Below the pieces are notes generated by a model. The model was given only the letters and a program-made list of their open reading frames with translations. It searched no databases and had not been told where the DNA came from. This document shows, piece by piece, positions 44,401-52,007 of a stretch of 64,000 bases of DNA. Positions within the stretch are counted from its first letter, which is position 1; each line of letters begins with the position of its first letter. Source of the stretch: Cognatishimia maritima. Its GTDB lineage: Bacteria; Pseudomonadota; Alphaproteobacteria; Rhodobacterales; Rhodobacteraceae. The position numbers and the translations under genes are program-made. The stretch spans positions 186,001 to 250,000 of the forward strand of contig NZ_FQWM01000001.1 of the NCBI RefSeq assembly GCF_900129685.1. Reading direction: 5' to 3'.

Positions 44401-44601
44401 TCAGCTTCCAATCCAATTGATAAACATCATAATGGCCATACAGACCGCCCCAACCAGCGCGGAGGTTACAAAGACCGATCCGCCGATCAGACCCTCGCTA
44501 TTGCCTTTACGTTTGCGAATGCTCAGGCCGATGAGGCAACCGATGGTCATCCCGACGCCTACCCCAAGGGATTGCTGCATAAGTTGCTGAATGGTTTCCA
44601 T
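44401..44601 (-). CDS. Small membrane protein (66 aa) in the suf operon
   Basis: A 66-aa protein with two predicted helices (~12-28, [16 protein letters not shown], and ~40-62, [20 protein letters not shown]) joined by a very basic loop RKRKGN. Its ATG overlaps the sufB stop (TAATG), and ybjQ begins one base after its stop. No family is recognised. The coupling suggests it is made in step with SufB. Confidence 0.7.
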   Translation of the reverse strand: METIQQLMQQSLGVGVGMTIGCLIGLSIRKRKGNSEGLIGGSVFVTSALVGAVCMAIMMFINWIGS

Positions 44602-46124
44602 TAACCCACAGATCCCTCAAGGCTAATTGCAACCAATTGCTGCGCCTCCATGGCGAATTCCATCGGCAGCGCCTGCAGCACTTCCTTGGCGAAACCGTTC
44701 ACGATCAGGGCAACAGCCTCTTCTTCGTCCATGCCACGCTGGCGGCAGTAGAACATTTGCTCGTCATCCACCTTGGATGTCGTTGCTTCGTGCTCCACAC
44801 GCGAGCTATTGTTCTTCACCTCAATATACGGAACGGTGTGCGCTCCGCATTTATCGCCAATCAGCAAACTGTCACATTGCGTGTAATTGCGTGAATTCTT
44901 GGCTTTCGGGTGCATCGATACCAGACCACGGTAGGTGTTCTGCGCCACACCAGCGGAGATGCCTTTCGACACAATGCGCGACTTGGTGTTTTTGCCCAAG
45001 TGGATCATCTTTGTACCAGTATCGGCCTGCTGGTGGTTGTTGGCGATGGCGATGGAATAGAACTCGCCTTGGCTGTCATCCCCACGCAGGATGCAGGATG
45101 GGTATTTCCACGTCACGGCAGAACCGGTTTCAACCTGTGTCCACATCACCTTCGCGCGGTCGCCCCGGCAATCGGCGCGTTTGGTCACGAAGTTATAGAT
45201 GCCGCCTTTGCCGTTTTCATCACCGGGGAACCAGTTTTGAACGGTGGAGTATTTCACCTCTGCATCTTCTTCGATGATGATTTCAACCACGGCCGCGTGC
45301 AGCTGCGCTGTGTCGCGTTGTGGTGCAGTGCAACCCTCTAAGTAACTGACATAGCTGCCTTTATCGGCGATGATCAATGTGCGTTCGAACTGGCCAGTGT
45401 TTTCTGCATTGATGCGGAAATAGGTCGACAGCTCCATCGGGCAGCGCACACCCGGTGGGATGTAAACGAAAGACCCGTCAGAGAAGACGGCGCTGTTCAG
45501 CGTGGCATAGAAGTTGTCAGAGACCGGCACGACCGACCCAAGGTATTTCTTGACCAGCTCTGGGTGCTCTTTGATGGCTTCGCTGATCGAGCAGAAGATC
45601 ACGCCAGCCTTTTTCAGTTCGGCTTGGAAGGTTGTGCCAACAGAGACAGAGTCAAATACCGCATCAACGGCCACCTTGCGGCCTTCGGCTGGTGCGTCCT
45701 CGGCGCCTTCGACGCCAGCCAAAATCATCTGTTCTTTCAATGGGATGCCCAGTTTCTGGTAGGTTTCCAACAGCTTTGGGTCAACGTCATCCAGCGACTT
45801 GGGCTTTTCTTCCATGCTCTTTGGACGGGCGTAGTAATACTGGTCCTGAAAGTCGATCTCTGGATAGTTGACCATCGCCCACTTGGGTTCTTCCTTGGTC
45901 AGCCAACGCTTGAACGCTTCCAGCCGCCAATCGGTCATCCATTCAGGTTCTTCATTCTTTTCAGAAATCAGACGCACGATGTCTTCGTTCAGACCTTTCG
46001 GAGCGTACTCCATCTCGATCTCGGTTTCCCAACCGTATTTGTACTTGCCACCGACTTCACGAACCGCGTCGACCGTCTCCTGATCAACGCCTTCTTTGAC
46101 GTCTGTGTGTTCCATCGTGGCCAT
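44601..46124 (-). CDS. sufB: Fe-S assembly scaffold protein SufB
   Basis: A 507-aa scaffold on which the nascent cluster forms. The N-terminal region ([12 protein letters not shown]) and beta-helix core ([26 protein letters not shown]-like [22 protein letters not shown]) match SufB, and the C-terminus has [21 protein letters not shown] with the conserved Glu/His/Cys. It lies 15 bases after the nifS-like gene. A tiny membrane protein gene overlaps its stop. Confidence 0.95.
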   Translation of the reverse strand: MATMEHTDVKEGVDQETVDAVREVGGKYKYGWETEIEMEYAPKGLNEDIVRLISEKNEEPEWMTDWRLEAFKRWLTKEEPKWAMVNYPEIDFQDQYYYARPKSMEEKPKSLDDVDPKLLETYQKLGIPLKEQMILAGVEGAEDAPAEGRKVAVDAVFDSVSVGTTFQAELKKAGVIFCSISEAIKEHPELVKKYLGSVVPVSDNFYATLNSAVFSDGSFVYIPPGVRCPMELSTYFRINAENTGQFERTLIIADKGSYVSYLEGCTAPQRDTAQLHAAVVEIIIEEDAEVKYSTVQNWFPGDENGKGGIYNFVTKRADCRGDRAKVMWTQVETGSAVTWKYPSCILRGDDSQGEFYSIAIANNHQQADTGTKMIHLGKNTKSRIVSKGISAGVAQNTYRGLVSMHPKAKNSRNYTQCDSLLIGDKCGAHTVPYIEVKNNSSRVEHEATTSKVDDEQMFYCRQRGMDEEEAVALIVNGFAKEVLQALPMEFAMEAQQLVAISLEGSVG

Positions 46125-46139
46125 CTGCGTCTCCTACTC

Positions 46140-47180
46140 TCACGCCGCTTTGGCGCGGTATTTTTCCAATTGGGTCAGCCACTTATTGGCGAAACCCAAA
46201 ACCTGTTCTTCTGTGTTCTCTGGGCCAAGACTGACCCGTATCGCGCTGGACGCCACGGTGGCGTCATATCCCATAGCCGTCAAAACGGCGCTTGCTTTGA
46301 CCTTGCCTGACGAGCAGGCAGAGCCTGCCGAAATGGCGTAGCCAGCCAGATCCATTTGCATCACTTGCGTTTCGCCTTTCCAGCCGGGAACCGCAAGGCA
46401 AGAAGTGTTGGGCAGACGGTCCGCATCCTTCCCGATAAAGATGGTGTCCGGTGCCGCGTCGGCAAGGGTGGTTTCCAACAAATCGCGTAGCCGTTTGACC
46501 GCATCCCAAACGCCCGCGTCCAGGTCGCGCACTGCTGCTGTGGCAGCGGCGGCAAACCCCGCGGCACCGATGATGTTTTCGGTGCCCGCGCGGCGTCCCA
46601 TCTCTTGCCCGCCGCCCTTGAGCCGCGCCTGCACATCCGTGCCGCGTTTTACGACCAATGCCCCAATGCCTTTAGGCCCACCGAGTTTGTGGGCAGAAAC
46701 AATCGCCATATCACAACCCAGCCAGTTGAAGGCAATCGGCAGTTTCCCAAAGGCCTGTGTCGCATCGCAAAGCGCGAGGCCCTGCGGCAGTTTTTGCACG
46801 ATCCCGGTTTCGGAATTGGCAATCTGCAAAGTTGCTTTGGCAGGGTCATCAACAGTTACACTGCCATCAGCGGCTGTTGGTATTTCATTTTCAATCCAAG
46901 CTCTTACCGCGTCATGTTCAACTGACGATCCGGAAAAGCCACGCCCTTCCATGGCCAAAGCGGCCGCCTCCGTGGCGCTAGAGGTGAAGATCACATCCGC
47001 CCCATCCGCCCCAAATGCTGAGGCAACATCCGCGCGGGCTTTTTCGAGCAAAGATTTCGCCTTACGCCCTTCTGCATGCACAGAAGACGGATTGCCGACA
47101 ACATCCATCGCGGCAATCATCGCCTCGCGCGCCTCCGGGCGCAGCGGCGTTGTAGCGTTATGATCAAGGTAGGCTCTCAC
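46140..47180 (-). CDS. IscS/NifS-like cysteine desulfurase
   Basis: A 346-aa group I cysteine desulfurase. The PLP lysine is in VSAHKLGGPKGIGA, and the catalytic cysteine in ISAGSACSSGKVKASAVL. YLDHNATTPLRPEAR is the family start. GTG at 47180 overlaps the iscR stop (GTGA), preferred over a TTG six bases upstream. So the operon has two desulfurases (this and SufS). It is somewhat shorter than IscS, and the lack of IscU/HscAB nearby means it probably feeds Suf or another sulfur acceptor. Confidence 0.9.
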   Translation of the reverse strand: MRAYLDHNATTPLRPEAREAMIAAMDVVGNPSSVHAEGRKAKSLLEKARADVASAFGADGADVIFTSSATEAAALAMEGRGFSGSSVEHDAVRAWIENEIPTAADGSVTVDDPAKATLQIANSETGIVQKLPQGLALCDATQAFGKLPIAFNWLGCDMAIVSAHKLGGPKGIGALVVKRGTDVQARLKGGGQEMGRRAGTENIIGAAGFAAAATAAVRDLDAGVWDAVKRLRDLLETTLADAAPDTIFIGKDADRLPNTSCLAVPGWKGETQVMQMDLAGYAISAGSACSSGKVKASAVLTAMGYDATVASSAIRVSLGPENTEEQVLGFANKWLTQLEKYRAKAA

Positions 47181-47641
47181 TCGCAATCATCCACCACGGA
47201 AAACAACGTTGGCACTGCTGGGCACGGCGCGAGGCCGTTTTGCACCACATCGGACAGGCGCGTCTGATGCAAAAACACGTAAACATGCGCAGACAGGCCT
47301 TCCCAAAGACGGTTGGCCATCGACTGCGCCCGAGAGCCAGACTGCGCACCAGACGCGCCTGCCCCAGTGTGCAATGCGGAAACGGTTTCATCGACCGCCG
47401 ACAGGATGTCGACAATTCGAATCTCGGCTGTGGGTCGTGCCAACCGATAGCCGCCGCCGGGGCCGCGTACCGATTCAACAAGTTCCGCACGGCGGAGCTT
47501 TACGAACAACTGCTCAAGATAAGCGAGCGAAATATCCTGACGCGTTGAAATTTCGGACAAAGTCACAAGCTTTTCAGTCGGTTGCAGGGCGATATCTGCA
47601 AGGGCAACCACCGCATAGCGGCCTTTGGTCGAAAGTTTCAT
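47177..47641 (-). CDS. iscR: Rrf2 family regulator IscR (Rhodobacter type, without cluster cysteines)
   Basis: A 154-aa winged-helix repressor heading the isc-suf operon. MKLSTKGRYAVVALADIALQ, ISLAYLEQLFVKLR and VRGPGGGYRLAR are clear Rrf2 hallmarks. In E. coli three Cys (92, 98, 104) bind [2Fe-2S]; here the matching stretch ALHTGAGASGAQSGSRAQSM has none. Cysteines occur only at 140 and 153 near the C-terminus. R. sphaeroides IscR is known to lack these cysteines while still binding a cluster. The ATG at 47641 has GGGAGA upstream. Two palindromes precede it. Confidence 0.92.
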   Translation of the reverse strand: MKLSTKGRYAVVALADIALQPTEKLVTLSEISTRQDISLAYLEQLFVKLRRAELVESVRGPGGGYRLARPTAEIRIVDILSAVDETVSALHTGAGASGAQSGSRAQSMANRLWEGLSAHVYVFLHQTRLSDVVQNGLAPCPAVPTLFSVVDDCE

Positions 47642-47707
47642 TTCTCCCGCTCCCAAGCGAATTGATTGACCTGAAACGCTTCAATGCTTACATCGCTATG
47701 AGCGCCG

Positions 47708-47724
47708 TTGGACCGACTGTCCAA
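47708..47724. promoter_or_regulatory. Inverted repeat TTGGAC-N5-GTCCAA (candidate IscR operator)
   Basis: A perfect 6+6 inverted repeat, 67 bases upstream of iscR, overlapping the likely promoter. Its size fits an Rrf2 dimer site. Assignment to IscR is inferred from autoregulation in the family. Confidence 0.5.
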
Positions 47725-47733
47725 TCCGATTTA

Positions 47734-47748
47734 TTAGAACCGTTCTAA
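47734..47748. promoter_or_regulatory. Irr-type iron control element (TTAGAA-CCG-TTCTAA)
   Basis: A perfect palindrome with the core of the ICE/Irr box TTTAGAA-N3-TTCTAAA, lacking only the outermost pair. It lies 93 bases upstream of iscR and 60 bases upstream of the divergent hydrolase. Irr control of isc-suf operons is predicted for Rhodobacterales. Confidence 0.7.
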
Positions 47749-47808
47749 GGTGGCTGAGCAAATTCGTCAAGAAATGCTTATGCCCATAAACAGGAGCAGG
47801 GAAACCCT

Positions 47809-48462
47809 ATGCCCGAGGTCATTTTTCCAGGACCCGAAGGTCGTCTTGAAGGCCGTTACCACCCCCAAAAAGACCGTGATGCACCAATTGCGATTGTGCT
47901 GCATCCGCACCCGCAATTTGGCGGGACCATGAACAACAAAGTGGTCTATAACCTGCACTATGCGTTCTATAATATGGGGTTCACTGTGCTGCGGTTTAAC
48001 TTCCGTGGCGTAGGTCGTTCGCAGGGCGAATATGACCAGGGCGTAGGCGAACTGTCTGACGCGGCAAGCGCGCTTGATTACCTGCAGTCCATGAACAATA
48101 ACTCCAAACACTGCTGGGTTGCTGGCTTTAGTTTTGGGGCTTGGATCGGCATGCAGCTTTTGATGCGCCGTCCAGAGATCACGGGTTTCATTTCGGTGTC
48201 GCCACCGGCCAATATGTATGACTTTAGCTTCTTGGCACCCTGCCCGTCTTCGGGCCTGATCATCAATGGCACCAGTGACCGTGTCGCGCCACCGTCTGAC
48301 ACGACGGCGCTTGTGAACAAGCTGCACGAACAAAAGGGCATCACGATTACTCATCAGGAAATCGAAGGGTCCGGCCACTTCTTTGAAGAGCCACATATGG
48401 ATCATATGATTGGCAACGTCACTGACTACGTAAAGCGCCGCCTGACGGAAAACACACGCTAA
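47809..48462 (+). CDS. Alpha/beta hydrolase of unknown substrate
   Basis: A 217-aa alpha/beta-hydrolase. LHPHPQFGGTMNNKVV is the oxyanion region, and the nucleophile elbow is AGFSFGAWIG (Ser). GTSDRVAPPSD carries the Asp and IEGSGHFF the His. It resembles the YfeL/KANL3-like group of small uncharacterised hydrolases common near this locus in alphaproteobacteria. It heads a short operon with an 80-aa protein and an HD protein. Divergent from iscR and could share the Irr-type box. Confidence 0.82.
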   Translation: MPEVIFPGPEGRLEGRYHPQKDRDAPIAIVLHPHPQFGGTMNNKVVYNLHYAFYNMGFTVLRFNFRGVGRSQGEYDQGVGELSDAASALDYLQSMNNNSKHCWVAGFSFGAWIGMQLLMRRPEITGFISVSPPANMYDFSFLAPCPSSGLIINGTSDRVAPPSDTTALVNKLHEQKGITITHQEIEGSGHFFEEPHMDHMIGNVTDYVKRRLTENTR

Positions 48463-48466
48463 ACCC

Positions 48467-48709
48467 ATGGACTACATCGATTCCCTTGCCGAAAAGCTCG
48501 CCCGTGATGTTCTGCTGGTGCAGAAAGAAACGAATGATCTGACATTGGTGCAGGAAATCGCTGCCGTGCTAGAGGCCTCATCCTCCAAAATGCATGAGGC
48601 CTTTATGACCGCTGTGCGCGTTTACGATTCCGAAGTGCGCGCGCGGCAGGTGCTTGATGCCAAGATCGCAGCAGCAGCCAAAGCAGCTGGGCTTGACCCG
48701 GATGCTTGA
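48467..48709 (+). CDS. Conserved 80-aa helical protein
   Basis: An 80-aa soluble helical protein (MDYIDSLAEKLARDVLLVQK; KMHEAFMTAVRVYDSEVRAR), Ala/Glu/Leu-rich, with no recognised motif. It begins 4 bases after the hydrolase stop and overlaps the HD gene's start by 8 bases, so the three are likely one operon. Function unknown. Confidence 0.7.
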   Translation: MDYIDSLAEKLARDVLLVQKETNDLTLVQEIAAVLEASSSKMHEAFMTAVRVYDSEVRARQVLDAKIAAAAKAAGLDPDA

Positions 48710-49298
48710 CCAGACAGATGAGCGGCTGTCGCAGCAACTCGCGTTTCTGACTGAAATCGATAAGTTGAAATCGGTACTGCGCGCTACGACGCTATGTGAT
48801 GGGTCGCGGCGCGAAAACACCGGTGAGCATTCATGGCATATCGCGATGTATGCTTTGATACTGGCGGAACACGCTAAATCGCCCGTGAACATTGATCGCG
48901 TCATTAAGATGCTTTTGATCCATGACATCGTCGAAATTGATGCGGGCGACAAACCCATTCACGGCAGTCATGATATTGCCGAAATGGAAGCCATTGAACA
49001 GGCCGCCGCTGATCGGATTTTTGGTCTTTTGCCAGAGGACCAACGCAAGGAACTTCGCGCGCTTTGGGAGGAGTTCGAAGCCGCAGAAAGCGATGACGCC
49101 ATCTTTGCCAAATCTGTGGATCGGGTTCAGCCAGTGATTGCCAATCTGGAAACCGGCGGCGACAGCTGGCTTGAATACAATGTCTCGCGCCAGCAGTTGG
49201 AAGACCGCGTTGGCTGGAAAGTCGCCAAAGGCGCTCCGGCGCTATGGCAACATCTTCAGGCCCGGATTCGCAACTGGTTCGGCGCGCGCGCAGAATAG
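48702..49298 (+). CDS. HD-domain hydrolase (YfbR-like)
   Basis: A 198-aa HD-fold phosphohydrolase. GEHSWHIAMYALILAEHA carries the first His, LLIHDIVEIDAGD the His-Asp doublet, and SVDRVQPVIANL the last Asp. Related to YfbR 5'-deoxynucleotidase and YpgQ-like proteins. ATG 48702 overlaps the previous stop by 8 bases. Likely dephosphorylates a nucleotide, but the substrate is not predictable. Confidence 0.82.
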   Translation: MLDQTDERLSQQLAFLTEIDKLKSVLRATTLCDGSRRENTGEHSWHIAMYALILAEHAKSPVNIDRVIKMLLIHDIVEIDAGDKPIHGSHDIAEMEAIEQAAADRIFGLLPEDQRKELRALWEEFEAAESDDAIFAKSVDRVQPVIANLETGGDSWLEYNVSRQQLEDRVGWKVAKGAPALWQHLQARIRNWFGARAE

Positions 49299-49367
49299 CA
49301 GCCTTTTCCTCTGGCCTTTTGCCCCCTTTCGCGCTAGGGCGCGCGAGAACATTTAAGAGGCAGGCCC

Positions 49368-51188
49368 ATGGACCTTCGCAATATCGCGATCATCGCACAC
49401 GTTGACCACGGTAAAACCACGCTCGTGGACGAGCTACTGAAACAATCTGGCGCCTTCCGGGCCAACCAGGAAGTGGCCGAACGTGCCATGGACAGCAACG
49501 ATCTGGAACGTGAACGCGGTATTACGATTTTCGCAAAACCCACCAGCGTCGAATGGCATGGCACGCGTATCAATATCGTTGACACACCCGGCCACGCAGA
49601 CTTTGGCGGTGAAGTCGAACGTATTCTCAGCATGGTCGACGGTGTTGTTCTGCTGGTGGATGCTGCCGAAGGGCCGATGCCGCAGACGAAATTCGTGACC
49701 TCCAAGGCGCTCGCGCTGGGGCTGCGTCCGATTGTGGTTCTGAACAAGGTCGACAAACCAGATGCCGAGCCTGACCGGGCGCTTGACGAGTGCTTTGACC
49801 TGTTTGCGTCACTGGACGCCAATGAAGACCAGCTTGATTTCCCACATATGTATGCCTCGGGCCGCAATGGCTGGGCAGATCACGAGTTGAATGGCCCACG
49901 CAAAGACCTGAGTGCGCTGTTCAACCTGATCGTGAACCACGTACCAGAGCCAAAGCAGATCAAAAAGCAAGGCGACGATTTCCGCATGCTGGCCACCACT
50001 TTGGGATCAGATCCATTTGTAGGCCGTATCCTGACGGGCCGCGTGGAAAGCGGGAAGTTGAAAGTTGGCGCGACCGTTCAGGCGCTCTCGCGCGTTGGTC
50101 AAAAGATCGAACAGTTCCGCGTCACAAAAATTCAAGCGTTTCGTGGCCTAGCGCAGCAAGACATCGAAGAAGCGCAGGCCGGTGACATTGTGTCTATCGC
50201 GGGCATGTCCAAAGCGACTGTGGCCGACACCATTTGTGCTCTTGCCGTGGATGAGCCGCTGGACGCGCAGCCGATTGACCCGCCGACCATCACAGTGACC
50301 TTTGGCATCAACGACAGCCCGCTGGCCGGTCGTGACGGCAAAAAAGTCCAGTCCCGTGTGATCCGTGACCGTCTATACAAAGAAGCCGAATCCAACGTCG
50401 CGATCAAAATCGCCGACACGCCGGGCGGCGAGGCGTTTGAAGTCTCTGGTCGTGGCGAACTTCAGATGGGCGTTCTGATCGAAAACATGCGCCGCGAGGG
50501 GTTCGAACTGTCGATCTCTCGTCCGCAGGTGATCATGCGCGAAGAAGACGGCGTGAAGATGGAGCCGGTCGAAGAAGCCACCATCGACGTGGATGACGAA
50601 TACTCCGGTGCTGTTATTGAAAAACTGACAGGTTCCCGCAAAGGCGAATTGGTCGAAATGCGCCCAGCCGGTGCGGGCAAAACCCGGATCATCGCGCATG
50701 TACCGTCGCGCGGCCTGATCGGCTATCACGGCGAATTCCTGACCGACACCCGCGGCACCGGTGTTCTGAACCGCGTGTTCCACGGCTGGACCCCATACAA
50801 AGGGGCCATCCCGGGCCGTCGCGCTGGTGTGCTGATCTCCATGGAGAACGGGACCTCTGTCGCCTATGCGCTGTGGAACCTCGAAGAACGGGGCAAAATG
50901 ATGATCGGTGCGCAGGCGGATGTCTACACCGGCATGATCATTGGCGAGCACAGCCGTGAAAACGACCTGGAAGTGAATCCGCTGAAAGGCAAAAAGCTGA
51001 CCAACGTGCGGGCTTCAGGCACTGATGATGCCGTGCGCCTGACCACGCCAATGTCGCTGTCATTGGAAGAGGCGATTGCCTATATCAATGATGATGAGTT
51101 GGTTGAGGTCACGCCAAGCACGGTGCGTCTGCGCAAGCGCTATCTGGATCCGCATGAACGCAAGCGGATGTCCAAAGTCGCTAGCTAA
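49368..51188 (+). CDS. typA: Ribosome-associated GTPase TypA/BipA
   Basis: A 606-aa translational GTPase of the EF-G superfamily that assists 50S assembly, chiefly under stress or cold. G1 is [10 protein letters not shown]2 has [10 protein letters not shown]3 is [10 protein letters not shown], and G4 is NKVDKPDA. The BipA-specific C-terminal domain ([37 protein letters not shown]) is intact. Length is normal. The ATG at 49368 follows AGAGGCAGG. Followed by a post-stop motif and a terminator. Confidence 0.97.
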   Translation: MDLRNIAIIAHVDHGKTTLVDELLKQSGAFRANQEVAERAMDSNDLERERGITIFAKPTSVEWHGTRINIVDTPGHADFGGEVERILSMVDGVVLLVDAAEGPMPQTKFVTSKALALGLRPIVVLNKVDKPDAEPDRALDECFDLFASLDANEDQLDFPHMYASGRNGWADHELNGPRKDLSALFNLIVNHVPEPKQIKKQGDDFRMLATTLGSDPFVGRILTGRVESGKLKVGATVQALSRVGQKIEQFRVTKIQAFRGLAQQDIEEAQAGDIVSIAGMSKATVADTICALAVDEPLDAQPIDPPTITVTFGINDSPLAGRDGKKVQSRVIRDRLYKEAESNVAIKIADTPGGEAFEVSGRGELQMGVLIENMRREGFELSISRPQVIMREEDGVKMEPVEEATIDVDDEYSGAVIEKLTGSRKGELVEMRPAGAGKTRIIAHVPSRGLIGYHGEFLTDTRGTGVLNRVFHGWTPYKGAIPGRRAGVLISMENGTSVAYALWNLEERGKMMIGAQADVYTGMIIGEHSRENDLEVNPLKGKKLTNVRASGTDDAVRLTTPMSLSLEEAIAYINDDELVEVTPSTVRLRKRYLDPHERKRMSKVAS

Positions 51189-51220
51189 GGGTGTGATTGG
51201 GGCCAGCCCCCAAACCCCCG

Positions 51221-51241
51221 GAGTATTTTTTAGAAAGATGA
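51221..51241 (+). repeat. Post-stop motif, copy 2
   Basis: GAGTATTTTTTAGAAAGATG followed by A, 32 bases after the typA stop, preceded by a GC-rich hairpin TTGGGG-CCAGC-CCCCAA. It matches the element after sufE except for one extra T in the T-run. Confidence 0.6.
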
Positions 51242-51272
51242 AGGGCCGCAATTTGTGGCCCTCATTTTTTTT
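51242..51272 (+). terminator. Rho-independent terminator after typA
   Basis: AGGGCC pairs with GGCCCT around GCAATTTGT, followed by CATTTTTTTT. It directly follows the post-stop motif. Confidence 0.8.
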
Positions 51273-51274
51273 GC

Positions 51275-51658
51275 CTAGTCTGGCCGATCTACGTGCTGAT
51301 CAAAGAGGATGGCGTTTCCGTCCGGATCTTTCAGCATGAAACTCGCAGGGCCGGTGCTGTCAGGGTCAGCAGTGGTTTCAAGGGCAATACCCGCCTCATG
51401 CAGCCGCTTTTGCAGGTCGCGCACATCTTCGAAATCCTCCACAGGTTGGGCGTTTTGATCCCATCCGGGGTTCAACGTCAGGATATTGCCCTCAAACATG
51501 CCCTGGAACAGGCCAATGACCGCGCTGCCGTTCTTGAGAATGGCAAAGCCATGTTCCGACATATCGTGAAACTGTTGAAAGCCCAGTGTTTCGTAAAAGG
51601 CGATTGACGCCTTGAGATCCTTAACGGACAGGCTGATCGAAAACGCACCCAATGACAT
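51275..51658 (-). CDS. VOC family (glyoxalase/bleomycin resistance fold) protein
   Basis: A 127-aa VOC-fold protein with two beta-alpha-beta-beta-beta modules: FSISLSVKDLKASIAFYETL at the start and SFMLKDPDGNAILFDQH at the end. Glutamate/His positions for metal are only partly evident. VOC proteins cover glyoxalases, dioxygenases and antibiotic-binding proteins; the role is not assigned. Convergent with typA. Confidence 0.83.
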   Translation of the reverse strand: MSLGAFSISLSVKDLKASIAFYETLGFQQFHDMSEHGFAILKNGSAVIGLFQGMFEGNILTLNPGWDQNAQPVEDFEDVRDLQKRLHEAGIALETTADPDSTGPASFMLKDPDGNAILFDQHVDRPD

Positions 51659-51719
51659 GCTATCCTCCGCAATTTGCTTGCGTCTAGGATGGCACGGTCG
51701 CGCAAAAATTCCGACAGTT

Positions 51720-52007
51720 TTATCCGTCGACTTCTATTATGGTCAGAGATCGCTCAGAGGCACCTTCGGCAAACTGGACCGCCTCTTGGTAGGCGGCGCT
51801 GTTGTAGCAGTTTTCGGCAGCAGTGAGGCTGGGGAAGCGAATGATTGTGTGTCGATCTGCCCCAACCCCTTCTAACTGCTTGAAAGCAGCACCACGGGCG
51901 ATGAACTGACCGCCCATGGTTTCAATCACCGGGACCGCGCATTTTGCGTATTCGGCGTAGGCCTCTGGATCAGAGACGGTGACGTGGCTGATCCAGAGCG
52001 CGGGCAT
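51720..52007 (-). CDS. DUF1330 domain protein
   Basis: A 95-aa protein of the DUF1330 family with a dimeric alpha/beta-barrel (ferredoxin-like) fold. [20 protein letters not shown] is typical at the N-terminus, then FIARGAAFKQLEG and IIRFPSLTAAENCYNSAAYQ. Function unknown. Its ATG overlaps the alaS stop by one base (TAATG), so it is coupled to alaS. Confidence 0.88.
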   Translation of the reverse strand: MPALWISHVTVSDPEAYAEYAKCAVPVIETMGGQFIARGAAFKQLEGVGADRHTIIRFPSLTAAENCYNSAAYQEAVQFAEGASERSLTIIEVDG

